Shown here in pieces: positions 11,401-24,801 of a stretch of DNA of 64,000 nucleotides. A program made the position numbers and the translations under genes. Positions within the stretch are counted from its first letter, which is position 1, and each line of letters opens with the position of its first letter. Source of the DNA: Monilinia fructicola (Eukaryota > Ascomycota > Leotiomycetes > Helotiales > Sclerotiniaceae). The notes under the pieces are model-generated. The model worked only from the letters and a program-made list of their open reading frames with translations. It was not told the DNA's origin and did not search any database. The DNA lies in assembly GCA_008692225.1 (NCBI GenBank), contig VICG01000018.1:124001-188000 (forward strand), given 5' to 3'.

Positions 11401-12126
11401 AGTCGCCTACCCCTCTTCTTATCACCCCCCCCATTTAACTAGCATTTTAACATATTAATAATTTAATGAATAACTAATATGATAAACTGATATTTTAATA
11501 AATTATTGAATATATAATAATTGATAGATTCTGAAAATCTTACATTTTTACAATTTTTTTATAAAGAATAATATAGAATTATAAGAGATTAAAATTTTCG
11601 GTTTTGGATTTATATGGAAATCACATACAAAATTGAAACTTTGAAAAAAGAATTATAATTTTCGAACAAAAATGATTAGAAATAATTTATAATTTTCTTT
11701 AAAATAAAATTATTAATATATAATAATAATATTTTAAAATTATATATAATAATTTATAATTATTTTATAAATTAAAATTATAAATTTTGTATCTATAATC
11801 TTATTATTAAAATTCAAAAATCTATAGATTATTTTTAGCTATTCTTATTGAATAAATATTTTTTTTTAGAGATTTTGATTATGTATAGGATTCACATATA
11901 AATCGAAAATTGGAATTTTGATTTTTTATAATCTTTTATTACTCTTTACAAAAAAATCGCAAAAATTTAAGATTTTCGGAATCTATTAATCATTATATTC
12001 TAAATCATTCATCGGATTTTTAGTTTATTATGTTCATCATTTATTAAGTTATTAATACATTAAAATGACCGTTTTAAGTGTAAAATGCTGGCCAAATGGG
12101 GGTGGCGAGAAGAGAGGTAGGCGACT
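11401..12126. mobile_element. MITE family A, copy 2
   Basis: A 726-bp fold-back element with TA at 11399-11400 and 12127-12128. The tips read AGTCGCCTACCCCTCTTCTT and GGTGGCGAGAAGAGAGGTAG..GACT. The right arm repeats the left arm in inverse form. It is shorter than the approximately 840-bp copies because of a central deletion. Confidence 0.87.
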
Positions 12127-12128
12127 TA

Positions 12129-13671
12129 TAGTTTATTATTATATAATAAATGTTTAGATTATTATATTATAAATATATTTTTAGTACATGTTATATGTAA
12201 AAATCAACTTTTATATAATATTCATTATTCTTAATACTCACTTTAACTTTCTATATATACCTGTAAATTTATTACTATTACCACTTATACATATTTTATA
12301 ATTCATTACATAAAATAAACTACTTATAATTTTGATTAGGTAATAATCATTTATAACTTTGCTTGAATAACAATTATTTATTACTTTATTTAGGTAATTT
12401 ATAATCGATTTATCTATTTATGTATATTTAAAGTTCTAGAATTATTTATAAAAGCACCCATAGATTTTTGTATATATTTTTTGAATGTTTAATAATATAT
12501 TAAAATCTTTTGAAATATAAGTAAATATATTATTATTTAGAATTTCTATTTTACTTTAATCTATATATAATATCCTCTATCTATCAATATTTAAAACACA
12601 CTAAGATCTCCAATTATATAACATTAAAGTTCATTAATAAACTAAAGAATTTGATTTACTAAAGTTAACAATATATAAATTATTTAAGAGAAATAATAAA
12701 TAAACTAATTATAATATCATTGATTAATATAAATAAAGAGGTATTAATTATATTATTTTAATCATTAATAAATATAGTTTTCTAAAGTTATATAAATAAA
12801 TATAATTAATATATTATTTATTAATGAATAAAGATTTTTTCATTTGTTTAATTTTATATAAATATAATATTAACTCTAAATAATTGATAAATTTGTTTAT
12901 ATAAAATATTACTTACTAATATATTTTATTATAATATATTATTGACTTATTAGTGTTTTTTATTTAATATTTGATATCTAAATAAATAAATAAAACAAAT
13001 TAAAATTATAAGAGGAAATATAAAATTATGAATCATTTTCATCTAAAATATATATATATATTTAAATGAATTTGATTTCATTAAATAATTGAAAGTATAA
13101 ATTTATATACGTTATTAGAATTTATATTTATATATAATTGATAAGTATAGATAATAAAAAGTCCAAATAGAATAAAGTAATATAAACAAATAAAGATAAA
13201 GATATCATTAAAAACTCAAATTAACAAAATTAATACAAATTTATATGAATATAAAGAATTTAGAAAATCGAAAAAAAAAATTATTTATATAAAATAAAAA
13301 CAAATATAAATAATTATAAAATAAATAAAATAATAATTTACATATTGATATATATAGACTTCTTACATTATTAAACCTTACTTTTTCTAAAATATTATTA
13401 TAAATTTATTATTATAAAAATACTTATGTATAATGGTTAATTTAAATCTAAATATAAAGTTTATCTAGGATTATTAAATTGGAAACCTAAATAAAATCCA
13501 AATATAAACTATAATTATATAACCCATTATTACTAGTTATAAATATTAGAAATTTAATATAACATTATATATAGAACTGAATAAATCATATTTATCTTTA
13601 TTATTTTTATAAATTATTATTTTATTGATAATATATTTTATATTAGAGTTATTTACCATTTGTTAGAATAA
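12129..13671. other. A+T-rich stretch without recognisable gene
   Basis: Extremely A+T-rich with no paired termini or frames that I could support. Confidence 0.55.
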
Positions 13672-13673
13672 TA

Positions 13674-15510
13674 AGTCGCCTACCCTATATCTCACCACCC
13701 CCCCCATTTGGCCAACGCATAAAAACACGTATTTTTAATTAACATATAATCTTTTAATATTAATAACTCAATAATCCTTTAATTAATTCCTTTAAAATTT
13801 ATAAGTTATATTAATTATATTATAATAAAGTTATATATTAAAGATTATATTATAATAGCTTTTAAAGTACTTAAAAATGGGATTAAAATGTTGAAAGTTC
13901 TTAAAGATTATAGTGTTTTAAAAAGTACTTTTTGAAAATAAATTGAAAGGTGTTTATTTTATTAAAAAAATGTTTAAATATAGTAAAAGATAACTTCGAT
14001 CCAAGAAAAACGTTTAACGGACTAAATATTAATTTAAAAGAGTTTTAAAATTAGTTTTATATATCAACAAATCCGTAAAATTAAAAAGTGGATTTTAAGT
14101 TTATAAAAAGGGGATCTATTATTCGAAAAGCAATAGATTAATAAATTCTTACGTAGGAATTGAGTTATTAAAACCAAGAGATAGTATAAGATCGATTTGG
14201 TATAAATTTCAAATGTTTTAATTAATTTTATTAAAGAATGGTTTTAAAAATTTAAATTATTAAATATTAAAGCTATTAAACTTTAAAATAGGTATAATAT
14301 AAATAAAGTAAATATTATAAAGGGTTAAAGTTTTAATAAATTAATAATAAAAAACTTTAATTAATATTTTATTTAAAGAAAATAATTTGAATTAAAGATT
14401 TAAACTTTTTTTATTAAATATATTTTAGTTATTGGAAAAGCTTTTAATTTATTTGTTATTTATCAAAGCAAAAGCATTTAATAATAATAGTTTTTTATAG
14501 ATTTTGTTTTATATGCTAAATAAAGCTTTATAGTTATTGAGAATAAGTGGATTACAAATTTTATTATATTGAAATAATTGAAAAAGGTATTTATATCTTT
14601 AACAATCCTTTTTAATTCGAATAAGGTTAAATTACTTATTTTAGATGATTATAAAAATTATGAAATTATAGAATTTATATAATTATACTTTGAAAATAAT
14701 ATATATCTTTTATTTTTATTATTATATATGTTATATATATTTATAATTATTAGATTTAGCTGTATTTTTAAATCTTAAAAATGTATATTAATAATATTTT
14801 AATAAATTAAATTTTTTAATAAATTCTATATTAATTGAAAAGCAGAATTTTCTTTTTTGTTATTATTCTATTAAATTAAAAATATTAATTATTCAAAATA
14901 TTAAATTTGAATAAAAAGCATTAGATTTATAACCAAAGAATATAATCAAATCCTTTATTAATCGATTTTTAATTGAAAATAATAATAAAAAAATTATTAA
15001 AGAGATTTCTTTTTTAGATTATAATTTTAAGTTTTAATAATATATAAAATTATCTTTTATTTTATAAAAAACGTTTTAAGAATTAAAGAATATTCGATTG
15101 TATATAGAATATATAATTTGGAAAGAGAAGGTTAATCTTCTAATATATTGTTTACTTTTTCAAAAGATTTTAAAAGGATTTGATATTAAAGATTATAATA
15201 TTATATAGATAAAGCTTTGAATATAGTAATTAAAATATAGAATAGAACAATTAGCTCTAAAAAAAAATGTAAAGTTAAAATTAATTCAAATTCGAAATTT
15301 ACAAGGATTAAAACTATTAAAGAAATATAGATTGCAATTAGGGATAGGCTAATTATTAAAAATAATTTGAATATTATTTTAAAAAGTAATTCTTAAAAGG
15401 ATTATATATAAATAGAATAATCGTTAAGTTATTAATATTTTAAAAATGGTATATAGTATTTTTTGAAGTTGGCCAAATGGGGGGGGTGGCGAGATGTGGG
15501 GTAGGCGACT
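13674..15510 (+). mobile_element. Pogo/Fot1-like DNA transposon, decayed
   Basis: An 1837-bp element flanked by TA (13672-13673 and 15511-15512). Its inverted tips of about 45 bp begin AGTCGCCTACCCTATATCTC and end in the matching complement. Length, TA flanks and the transposase relic inside fit the pogo/Fot1 branch of the Tc1/mariner superfamily. Its tips are those of the family A MITEs, so it is the best local candidate for the element that mobilised them. Confidence 0.85.
14224..15350 (+). pseudogene. Pogo-like DDE transposase relic
   Basis: Read through stops, the plus strand gives family landmarks in order: a NRYNINKVNIIKG stretch where the usual NMDE-type motif stands (first catalytic Asp now AAT, Asn, at 14302-14304); LVIGKAFNLFVIYQSKSI; LLILDDYKNYE with the second Asp kept (14644-14646), where the family has a GHGSH-like motif; FENNIYLLFL; LDLAVF with the third Asp kept (14753-14755); and KALDL*P where the family has a GLWP-like motif. 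Stops sit where Trp or Gln is expected, and at least one frameshift lies between 14680 and 14750. The N-terminal part before 14224 is too decayed to align by eye. The gene is certainly non-functional. Confidence 0.82.
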
Positions 15511-15512
15511 TA

Positions 15513-16412
15513 ATGATTTAAAAGAATATATCTCTTAAATGTAAATTATTAGTTCTAAATCTAAATATTTGAATTTATTTAATAAAAAAAGCTTTAAAGC
15601 TATTTTGTTTTTCTTTTAATAATAAATCTTATTTAATATAAAGATAATTAATAATATAAATCTTTTTTAAAAACTTTTATTAAGATATTAATGATTTACA
15701 AATATTAATTACTTTTTTTACAAAGAAACTAATATACCTATATTTATCTTCTTATTAAATAATATTAACATTTGCGTTTATAGTATATTTTAATATTATA
15801 TAAGTATAATTGATATTAATATAATGATTGGAAAAATTAACATTCTATTAATATTAAGTAATTTTTTCATTTCTTCTATTTTGATTCAATATTATATATA
15901 TATTATGAATGTTAATGTTAATAAATGTTTGTAAAATCATTGTCTATATTATATTTAATAGATTTCAATTTTTTAAAAATCTTTTGTTATTAAATATCAA
16001 TAGATTTATTAAAAATATAAATATACTAAGAATTATAGTTTAAGATAATTTTCCAATATTCAATATAATTCATTAGATTGATTGATTAATATTTGAGATT
16101 TTTTTTTATAGATTAAATTTATCAATTATATACCCGCTTAACTTTTATATTGATTAATTAAAATAATTATTCAATAAAGCTTATATTAATATTATCATCT
16201 GTAATCTTATATATTTATTGAAATTTATATTAAATACATATAATGATTACTTTGAATTCATTTTGTTTTATAAAAATTTAAGATTTCTTTAAAAAATAAT
16301 TTATTATTTTTTATTAAAATTATAAAACTTAGAATAATAAATAAAATAAAATTATTAAACTTTTTTAATAAAAATATAAAAATTTACGTAAAGTCTCTCT
16401 AATATCAATTAA
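15513..16412. other. A+T-rich stretch without recognisable gene
   Basis: Decayed sequence with no paired repeats or readable frames noticed. Confidence 0.5.
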
Positions 16413-16417
16413 TCATT

Positions 16418-16692
16418 TGTCACGCAAAAGTGATCATGTGATCCTACTATATCATTAGTAAAGAATAGATCGAAGGTTTATTCCGATCCTTCAACATCGA
16501 TCTCGAATACGTAAAGCATTTTATACTTTTGAATCGAAAATTACATACCGCTTTTTTAATTATATATATTTCTTTTACTACTTTATAATAGAAGCAAAAT
16601 TAACAATCTATTCAATATACTATATTCTATATTTTATACTTACTCCTATTGGTGATCCTCGTATACTCTCGTATAACTCGTCCTCCGTGACA
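16418..16692. mobile_element. Solo LTR
   Basis: A 275-bp unit starts TGTCACG and ends CGTGACA, the canonical TG...CA ends with a 7-bp inverted tip. It is flanked on both sides by the same five bases TCATT (16413-16417 and 16693-16697). No second LTR or internal retrotransposon sequence adjoins it, so it is a solo LTR left by LTR-LTR recombination. It retains many C and G bases and appears younger than its surroundings. The superfamily is undetermined. Confidence 0.88.
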
Positions 16693-16697
16693 TCATT

Positions 16698-17315
16698 ATA
16701 TTATAATAAATAAAGAACAATTATCATTTCACGAGTAAAATTTTGTAAATTATATTTAATTAAATATATAATGAAAAATTAGAAACAACACTATTTCTAA
16801 AGAAAATCGGAATATTAAAGATAATAAATATATTTTTCAACTAGTAATAATTAATATAATATTAACTAATATTTAATATTATAACCTCATTATTCCATTG
16901 AATTCCGAATATATAGAATTTAACAATTTAATCATAATTAAATTAAGTATAAAGAAAATCTTTATATACTAGTAAACTTAATTAACTTAATTTCTATTTA
17001 ATGATATATATTTTCTTAATCCCTTTTAAATTATATATAGTTTATATATATTTATATATTTGTAATTTAAACATTATATTAGCCTTTTCCAATAATATCA
17101 AAATCTAAATTACTATACTTTTTATTATTTATTATATAAAATCGATAAATTAAGGTAATATATTAATATTTAATATTAAACTTTTTGTTTTATTGAAGTA
17201 TATCTTTATAATAGTATTATATATATATATATATATATATAATATATTCTAATAAGAATGTTGTTAATTTCTATTAATATACTTTTATTTAATAGTTTTA
17301 ATTATTTTATTCTAT
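16698..17315. other. A+T-rich stretch with short (TA)n tract
   Basis: No gene recognised. A pure TA run lies near 17218-17242. Confidence 0.5.
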
Positions 17316-17317
17316 CA

Positions 17318-18156
17318 AGTCGCTTACCCTTTTTTTCGCCACCCTCCCCTATTTAGCCAGCATTTCACATCAAAAACAGCCATTTTAACGTTTTGATAAC
17401 TTTACAAAAAATGATTATATATTTCTTAAATCTTAACTAAAGCTTTTATATATAATTATTAATAGATTTCAAAGATTTTAAATTTTTGCGATTTTTTTGT
17501 AAAGAATAATAAAAGATTATAGAAAATTAAAATTTTCCATTTTGGCTTTGTATAAAAATTACATACAAAATTAAAAATAATAAAACAAATATTTATAATT
17601 TTTAAATAAAAAGAATAAAAATAATTTATAAATTTTTTTAAAATCCATTTATTAATATATAATAAATGAGCTATTAAAAATATATATAATAATTTGAAAT
17701 CATTAAATGAATTGAAATTAGAAATTTTTTATTTAAAATTTTATCGTTAAAATCTAAGAATATATATTAAACATTTGTTACAAATAATAATATATTATTT
17801 AAATAATAAGGTTCATTCAAATTAGCTTTAAATTTCTTTAAAAAAAACTTTAGATTATTTTTAGCTATTTTGAATAAATAAATATTTTTTTTTTAAAGAT
17901 TTTGATTTTGTATAGGATTTATATACAAATCGAAAATTAAAATTTTGATTTTCTATAATATTTTATAACTCTTTATAAAAAAAAATCGTAAGAATTTAAG
18001 ATTTTCAAAATCTATTAATAATCATACATAGAAGCTTTAGTTAAATTAAAAAAAGATATATTTATTTTTTGTAGAGTTATAATTACGTTAAAATAGCTAT
18101 TTTTAATGTTAAATACTGGCCAAATGAGGGGGTGGCGAGAAGTAGGGTAGGCGACT
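17318..18156. mobile_element. MITE family A, copy 3
   Basis: An 839-bp fold-back element. The tips are AGTCGCTTACCC... and ...GGTGGCGAGAAGTAGGGTAG followed by GCGACT. TA follows the right end; the left flank reads CA, probably a mutated TA. The arms are inverted copies of each other over nearly their full length. Confidence 0.88.
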
Positions 18157-18158
18157 TA

Positions 18159-18928
18159 ACTATATTTTTTAAAATTATTATTATAAGGATTCAAAATAAT
18201 TAAATAAATACTTATTTTTTACCTTTGATCTTTATTATCAAATTCAATTTAAGTTTAATAAAATTCTTTAAAAAATTAAAAAATATTCTTAAATGAATTT
18301 AGGTTATCAATAAAAATATTAGAAAATGTAAAAATATATAATATATTTAACTTATATTCTCTGTTCTAAATAATAAAATAAAGTCTTTTAAATTTTATAA
18401 GCTTTAGTTTTTTTTATATAGGATTAATATAGCAAAATAAAAATAATAAAATTAATAAGTATTTTATAATAATATAATATAATTATCTATAAAGTTGGGT
18501 TAATATTTTTAATAGTAAGATATATTCAAAAAATAATATCGATAATAATCCTTTATTCGAATTTTCTCGGAAATTATAATTGAAATAGTAAACATTTATT
18601 AGTTTAAGAATAAAGTTTAATTTTAATATAAAATCTTGATTATCAAAGAATATAATCAACCTATGAAAATACAAAGATAAATTAAAAATTAGAATATTAA
18701 TATTATATAGAAAATAGTGATTAATATAACAATATTGAATTTTAATCATTTTTTTATTTTTTAGAGTATTGATTTTTAGTTTATGATTTATAGCAATAGA
18801 AATTATATAGTTTATATATAATAATATAGACTATTTTAATATTAATATTCAATATTAATATATTTGTAATAAACAAAATCTATAAGGAAATAAAGGATAT
18901 CATTAAGATAATATATAAATATCCTTAA
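18159..18928. other. A+T-rich spacer between two A elements
   Basis: No supported gene. An 88-codon minus-strand frame (18483-18749) is rich in Ile, Asn, Phe and Leu, as any random frame here would be. Confidence 0.5.
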
Positions 18929-18930
18929 TA

Positions 18931-19813
18931 AGTCGCTTACCCTACTTCTCGCCACCCCTCTCATTTGGCCAGCATTTCACACCAAAAACAGCCATTTTAA
19001 TGTACTTATAACTTTACGAAAAAAATGAATATATATTTTTTTTAAATTTTAATTTAAGCTTTTATATATAATTGTTAATTAATTCTGAAAATCTTAAATT
19101 TTTTTTTGCGATTTTTTTATAAAAAGTAATAAAAGATTATAGAAAATTAGAATTTTCGATTTTGAATTTGTATAAAAAATCATATACAAAATTAAAACTT
19201 TGAAATAAATATTTATAATTTTTAAACAAAAATAACTAAAAATAATCTATAAATTTTTATAAAATCTATTAATCAATATATAATAAATAAACTATTTAAA
19301 AATATATATAATAATTTATGAAACTATTGAGTAAATTGAAATTAAAAAAAATTTTTTATCTAAAAAAGCAAATTTTATTATTGTAAGGAGGGAAAAGATA
19401 AAAAAGATCTAAGAATCTATATTAAACATTTATTATAAATAATAATATATTATTAAAATAATATATTTGATTAAAATTGGTTTTAAAATTCTTTTAATTT
19501 TTTTTAGATTATTTTTAGCTATTTTTGTTAAATAAATATAATTTCTTTTTAAAGATTTTGATTTTATATAGGATTTATATACAAATCTAAAATCAGAATT
19601 AGAATTTTTTATAATCTTTTATTACTCTTTATAAGAAAATTGCAAAAATATAAGATTTTCAGAATCTATTAATTATTATGTATAAAAGCTTTAATTAAAA
19701 TTTAAAAAGTATATATTCATTTTTTGTAAAGTTATAAATACGTTAAAATAGCCGTTTTTGGTGTGAAAATGCTGGCCAAATGGGGGGGGTGGCGAGAAGT
19801 AGGGTAGGCGACT
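18931..19813. mobile_element. MITE family A, copy 4
   Basis: An 883-bp fold-back element with TA at 18929-18930 and 19814-19815. The tips AGTCGCTTACCCTACTTCTC and the complement are the best preserved in the window, including a CCACCCC block and the TTTGGCCAGCATTT segment. A short insertion with GTAAGGAGGGAAAAG near 19383 is not shared with the other copies. Confidence 0.9.
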
Positions 19814-19815
19814 TA

Positions 19816-20751
19816 TCAATTTTTAAGAATAAAATTTATCTACAAAAATAATATAATTTTATAGGGTTATTAATTTATTATACCATTTTGAAATATATTT
19901 TTTTAGTGAGGTTCAATAATATAAATATTACCTATATATAAAGCGGAATTAGATTTGTAAAATATAAATATTTATAAAGAGTTTGATTTTCTTTACTAAT
20001 CCCTTTTTATATAATTGTTTTTGTTAAAATTTTATCAAATTCAAATGAAACTAATTTTTGTTTTATGAATAATAAAGAAAATATTTTATTTATATAAGAT
20101 AATTTTTATATTTCTTTTATGTCAATGTTAAATAACAATATTTATAGGAACTCAATATAATAATTTTAAGAAGTTCTAATAAATTTAATAGATATATTCA
20201 AAAATATCTCCAGTTTAAATATCAAAAAACAAATAATATTATAATAATAATAATAATTAAATAATTCTATATTATTATTTATATTCAAGGTATTCTATGA
20301 AATATTAATTTTTTCTAAATAGTATTGTTAAAGGTTTCACAATCATTTAAATTATAAATTTATTTATTGAATAATTAAATTCTTAAATATTCCCGGTTAC
20401 TACTTAAACTGGTGAATTTACGAAAATATTACTATTGGTAATATAATTATTTTTATTAAAAAAGAATATAATAAATATTTTGTTTCGTTACATTCCTTGA
20501 TTTAATATTAGATTTTGATATAATAATTTATTTTTAATAATAATAAGCTTGATGTTAAATCGTATAATAAATATATTATCTATAAAAGTAAGTTTATTAA
20601 AATTAGAAAAAAGGTTTATGAAATCTTAGTTTAATTATTGATTGTAAATAATTTTGAGATAGTAAATTCTGGATTTAAAATTATATTTACATTTATATTA
20701 ATATTAAATGAGATGTTTCTATTACCTTTATTATTATTATTATTATTATTA

Positions 20752-20816
<65 letters not shown>

Positions 20817-22330
20817 CAAAATTTCATTTTGATTTTTCATTCAATAATGAATAATATATTAAAGGTGAAGTTTTAAATTTTTAATATATCATTACAATTG
20901 AATATGTTTTAATTTTGATAAAATTGAAAAGAAAATCTTAATCTCAAATCAATTGAATTTTAAGTTATTTAAATAGCTTAAATTATATCAAACTTTCTTA
21001 ATATACTTTAGAAGATTTCAATATATTTCTTCAAAATTAACTTAAAATTAAAAAGATGTTATTTTGAAATATTTATATAGGTACATATATTAGAACTATT
21101 TTAGAATTGTGTTGAAATAGTGTATAATAATACACTTACTTGTGTTATTAGGTATCTATAATCTTTTGGAAAATATTTTCATTCGATACTTTAAATAAAT
21201 CAACAAAGAATAATGTTTTTGTTTTACTTTATTTTTTATGGTAAAAGGAATACTAGTAAATTCAAGAATAATTATTTTCAAAGTTGTATAACTTTATGTA
21301 GAAAAATCTTTAGTTTCTGAAATTCTATATCTTTTACTCTTTCTATAAAAATCTTTATCTAATATATTCAAAGGATTTATTTTGGATACTAGTATATTTA
21401 TAGTATCTGTATATTAAATGAAAGAAATGTGTTTCGTTATAAAAAAGACTTTCTGCATAATATAACTTAGTAGGTTTACTTATAAAACAAAAATTACCTA
21501 TACTTTCTACTAAATTTGATAACAGATTAATAAAGTTATAACAGTTAAGAATTAGAAAGGTTATAAAGAAAGGTTTGAAGGAAATAGCTACCTATATATA
21601 TTTTTTAATTTGATCTTATTGAATAATATATTCATACTATTAAGTATAAATAAAAAACCATTCTGGAGTAACGTACTTAATAAATTATTTTAGAAAGTTA
21701 TACTGAATTCTTAATGAGTTTGCCTTTTTAAAATCAATATTAAAAACAGTTCTATATCATCCTAACAAAACTTTATATTTGTAATATAAATATATTAATA
21801 TTCAATATTGATATTCAATCAATTTTGTTATTATATAGAGTTGATAGTTCTATTGATCTAAATTTTAAAAATGAGTATTGATACTCTAAATAAATAAATA
21901 ATAGAAATCATAATAACGATAGTGATTTTGCTTATAATTATGATATTCTAATACCTTTATTTAGTGTACCTTTGTATTACAAAACCTAATTGTATTTTCA
22001 ATATTAACTTTTCATATTTATATTCAAATTGAATCTTATAATTAAATCGATAAATACTAATTTGAAATATGATTTCGAAAGAAAAAAATCAAATTCAAGA
22101 TTATTATTGATAATATTATTGTTAATATTATTTCTTAGATATATCTCATTACTTAAATTTTTTTTTATTTGAACAGAGAAAGATTTTTGATTATACTTAT
22201 AGAATTATTAATTCTAGGTACTAATTGAACTTGCTATATCAATTTTAATTGAAAAAAGCTAACCCTTCAAAATTTTAGAATCTTATTTTGTTATTCAAAC
22301 ATTCAATATTAATAATCAAATCTACCTATA
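19816..22330. other. A+T-rich stretch without recognisable gene
   Basis: Decayed A+T-rich DNA containing a TTA microsatellite (20728-20816). From about 21 kb the ACCTATA/TATAGGT motif becomes common. No gene or terminal repeat was identified. Confidence 0.5.
20728..20816. repeat. (TTA)n microsatellite
   Basis: About 29 TTA repeats with one phase slip at 20755. It generates spurious Ile, Leu and Asn homopolymer frames on both strands. Confidence 0.95.
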
Positions 22331-23759
22331 TTGTATGGCTCTTTGAATAATATTGAAGATTATATTAGAATATTGTTAATTTATATAAAGAAGGTTTTGA
22401 AATAGATTAAAATGATATTAAACCCGGATTGTTGCAATAATTTATTAAATGTTTTGAAACAGTATTGATATATCTTAAAATATCTCAAAAAAACGAATTT
22501 AAAATTTTACAAGTAGCTTTATGGGTCTTTTAATGATGTTTAAGATCATATTACCTATATAAGATATTCTTAATTTGAATAAAGAAAGATTTAGAATAAC
22601 TTAAAATAGCTTAAAACAACTTAAAATGTAATTAAAACCTATTTGAATTAGTAAAGGTATCAGTATTATTTTAAGCTAATCTTAAAATAGTATTAAATCG
22701 ATATTATAATGATAACTCATTTATCGTTTTGAGACAATGTAGAGATATTTTGAAATATCTTATAAAAAATTAAATTTAAGGTTTTAAAAATGGATTTCAC
22801 TCATTTTTTTTAAAAAAAAAGTTATTGTTATATTTTTTATTTTTTTTTTTTCATTCTTTATTTTTTATTCTTTCATTTTTTTCTTATTTTCTTCTTATTT
22901 TTTTTTTCTAAAACAACTTGAAATCATTCTAACCATTTGGCTCAATAACTAATAATAACTTAATAATTCATTTTTTCAATTTTTGTATATTATAATAATT
23001 ATTTCAATGATGATCTTAATACAGTGTTAAATTGATCTTGATATAGTATTAAAATGATTTTAATATAATATTAAAATGATATTAATATAGTTTTAATATA
23101 ATCTTTAATTATTAAATTATATTAAGCTTTTTTGAGATATCTTCAAATATTCCAAAATATATTTATATATTTTATCGATTTAAGCTATTCTAAGATTAGC
23201 TTGAATTAGCTTAATATTATCTTTAAAATACTAAGGTATCTTAAAATCATTTTAAGAACGTTTTAATAGAGTGTTGAATATATTCAATTGCGCCACTAAG
23301 GGATATTTCCTATTTCTTTTTAAGAAAAAGTGAGAGATTAATATCAATATTATCATTTTTATTATTCTTTTTATGATTTTTGTGATTTTTTCGCATTATT
23401 TTTTCTGATACAAATCATTCTAAAATCATTCGGCTGAGTGACTGATATTGATTGAATTATCAATTTTTCAAATTCTTATATATTATGATAATTCATTAGA
23501 TAATAATTTCAATACAATGTTAAGATAATTCTAATATGGTTTTAATATAATCTTCAATTATTCAATTATCTTAAGCTATTTTAAGGTATTTCAAAATATT
23601 CAAAAAAATATAAATAGATTTTATTAATTCAATTTATTCTAAGATCAGTTTAAATCAAATTAAATTGATTTAATATTATTCTCAAATACTAAAATATCTT
23701 GAAACAATTTGAAAAATGTTTAAATATAGTATTAAATATATTGACTTGCGCCATTCAAT
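22331..23759 (+). mobile_element. MITE family B, outer copy interrupted by another B
   Basis: The B left part (22331-22516, starting TTGTATGGCTC for consensus CTTTATGGCTC) resumes at 23301 after the inner B and ends near 23759 with TTGCGCCATTCAA. The two halves sum to about 645 bp, close to the usual 660-730 bp. Direction is defined as CTTTATGGC at the start and GCCACTAAG at the end. Confidence 0.75.
22517..23300 (+). mobile_element. MITE family B, nested in the outer B
   Basis: Starts CTTTATGGGTCTTTTAATGA and ends TTGCGCCACTAAG. It sits inside the outer B between the ATTTAAAATTTTACAAG and GGATATTTCC segments. An ACCTATAT micro-insertion lies at about 22554. Confidence 0.8.
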
Positions 23760-24057
23760 ATAAATGCATTTTGTACTAAGAAAAGTATATTGTTGAAAAG
23801 AAGATTTAAAGGTCTCCTTTTTAAATAAATATATATATTCAAATTTGAAGTACATAATTGGAATATAAAATATATATATTTATAGTTTCTTTTTTATTTT
23901 AAAGACAATAATCAAAACTAATATTAATATTAAATACAATGTTTACAATATAATAATGAATTAAAATAATAAAAACGAAAAATTAATAACCTTTAATTGA
24001 AACAAAAAATATAATACCTATATATATTGATTTCAATAAATGAAAAAGGTATTTTTA

Positions 24058-24801
24058 CTTAGTGGCGCAATTGAATATTGAATACCTATATAGTATTTAA
24101 TACTATATTCAAACATTCTTAAAATGGGTTTAAGATATTTCAGTGTTTTAAAACTATATTAAGTTAATTTAAGATAATCTTAAGATAGATCAAGCTAATC
24201 TTAAAATAGATTAAGCTAATCTTAAAATAGATTAAATCGATAAAATATATTAATATATTTTAAAATATTTTAAGATATCTTAAAATAGCTTAAGATAATT
24301 TAATAATTAAAGATTATATTGAAACTGTGTTGAAATTGTCTCAATACTGTATTAAAACTATAGCTTGATTAATTATTATAATATATAAAATTTCAAAAAA
24401 TTAAACTTGAAATTATTATCAGTTATTGAGCCGAGTGATTAGAATAATCTATTTAAAAAAAAAAAGATGAAAAAAAGAAATTAAGGAAATAATAATGACT
24501 TTTTTTATTTTTTTGATAAAAAAGTGGGTAAAAGTCATTTGTAAAGGCTTAAATTTGATTTTTTTTAAGATATCTCAAAATATCTCAACATTATCTCAAA
24601 AAAGTTAGTAAGTTATTGCAATAATATAGGTAACGATTTAATACCATTTTGAGATTAGCTTAAAACAGTGTTAATATTGATTCAAATAGGTTTCATAACG
24701 TTTGAAGTTACTAGTATTTTAAGCTATTTTAAATTTTCTTAATTCGATATTAAGAATATCTAATCTTAAGATCATTAGACATTATCAAAAGAGCTATAAA
24801 G
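24058..24801 (-). mobile_element. MITE family B
   Basis: Reads CTTAGTGGCGCAATTGAATA at the left and GCTATAAAG at the right, so it is in reverse orientation. It contains the conserved GAGCCGAGTGATTAGAAT box at about 24428 and GTGGGTAAAAGTC at about 24520. Confidence 0.85.

Noticed and set aside
18483..18749. 88-codon minus-strand frame
   Set aside because: Its composition (Ile, Asn, Leu, Phe, Tyr) is that of random frames in A+T-rich DNA, with no homology pattern.
20631..20840. Poly-Ile and poly-Asn frames here and at 28209-28430, 44402-44877 and 55887-56150
   Set aside because: They are translations of AAT/TTA microsatellites on both strands.
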